5,716 bases of DNA, from positions 1 through 5,716 of the forward strand of contig JAOUQA010000149.1 in assembly GCA_029879605.1 (NCBI GenBank), read 5' to 3'. Below, piece after piece: positions 5,584 to 5,716 of this stretch. The translations under genes were made by a program, and so were the position numbers. Positions within the stretch are counted from its first letter, which is position 1. Each line of letters starts with the position of its first letter. The stretch is from Gammaproteobacteria bacterium (GTDB lineage: Bacteria > Pseudomonadota > Gammaproteobacteria > SZUA-229). The notes under the pieces are model-generated. The model was not told the DNA's origin. It did no database searches and saw only the letters and a program-made list of their open reading frames with translations.

Positions 5584-5716
5584 CGCTCATTTGATGGTGG
5601 TATCATCATGGCTTCTCGATATTTTGCCACGGTTCTACGCGCCACGTTTATACCCTGTTCAACCAGATGGCTGGCAATCTTGTTGTCACTCATCGGTTTT
5701 CGGGAATCTTCATTAT
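5568..5716 (-). CDS. rpoN: RNA polymerase sigma-54 factor, C-terminal end (cut by window edge)
   Basis: The last 48 codons and the TAA stop of sigma-54 are present; the rest of the gene lies beyond the window edge. The segment reads NEDSRKPMSDNKIASHLVEQ and then contains the RpoN box ARRTVAKYRE (residues 25-34 of the visible part). The RpoN box contacts the -24 promoter element, and the helix-turn-helix before it (SDNKIASHLVEQGINV) is also typical. The end, MMIPPSNERKRLT, matches the normal C terminus, so the reading frame is intact here. Sigma-54 directs transcription of nitrogen and other activator-dependent genes. Its place upstream of hpf-ptsN is conserved across many proteobacteria. The stop codon lies inside the tandem repeat at 5531-5583. 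Confidence 0.95.
   Translation of the reverse strand, partial: NEDSRKPMSDNKIASHLVEQGINVARRTVAKYREAMMIPPSNERKRLT

Noticed and set aside
5513..5590. Sigma-70 promoter for hpf in the rpoN-hpf junction
   Set aside because: A TACAAT hexamer occurs on the minus strand just after the rpoN stop, but the position 17 bases upstream reads CGTAAA, far from a -35 element. The match is too weak to annotate.
1..5716. CRISPR array, tRNA, rRNA, insertion sequence or phage genes
   Set aside because: The window is almost fully occupied by housekeeping and regulatory genes. I saw no regularly spaced repeat array, transposase or RNA-gene signature.

Overview
The window comes from a moderately AT-rich proteobacterial chromosome, most likely gammaproteobacterial. 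The assignment rests on gene order and on the RpoN, Hpf and RapZ sequences; nothing here fixes a genus. A betaproteobacterium is less likely but not excluded. Every gene that can be supported lies on the minus strand, so transcription runs from high to low coordinates.

Reading in the direction of transcription: the last 48 codons of rpoN (sigma-54) with an intact RpoN box; a 55-base gap holding an imperfect tandem repeat that also covers the rpoN stop codon; then hpf (ribosome hibernation factor), ptsN (EIIA-Ntr), hprK (HPr kinase/phosphorylase), rapZ (P-loop protein / RNase adapter), a mannose-family EIIA, ptsH (HPr) and ptsI (enzyme I). From hpf to ptsI the genes are separated by at most 18 bases or overlap by 1 to 4, which implies one operon with translational coupling. 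A gap of 93 bases follows. It has a perfect 12-base palindrome, no convincing terminator, and a weak promoter-like element. The last gene, cut by the window edge, starts an MHYT-domain membrane sensor protein.

Together the genes make up a phosphotransferase relay without a visible sugar permease. Enzyme I takes phosphate from PEP and passes it to HPr (active His17), which can pass it to EIIA-Ntr (His67) and the mannose-type EIIA (His10). HprK can phosphorylate or dephosphorylate HPr on the conserved serine (Ser48). No EIIB or EIIC is present, so within this window the relay looks regulatory. This arrangement is a known proteobacterial cluster rather than a new system. The less routine points are the repeat/hairpin structure at the rpoN-hpf junction, the absence of the basic C-terminal tail in RapZ, and the MHYT gene downstream of ptsI.
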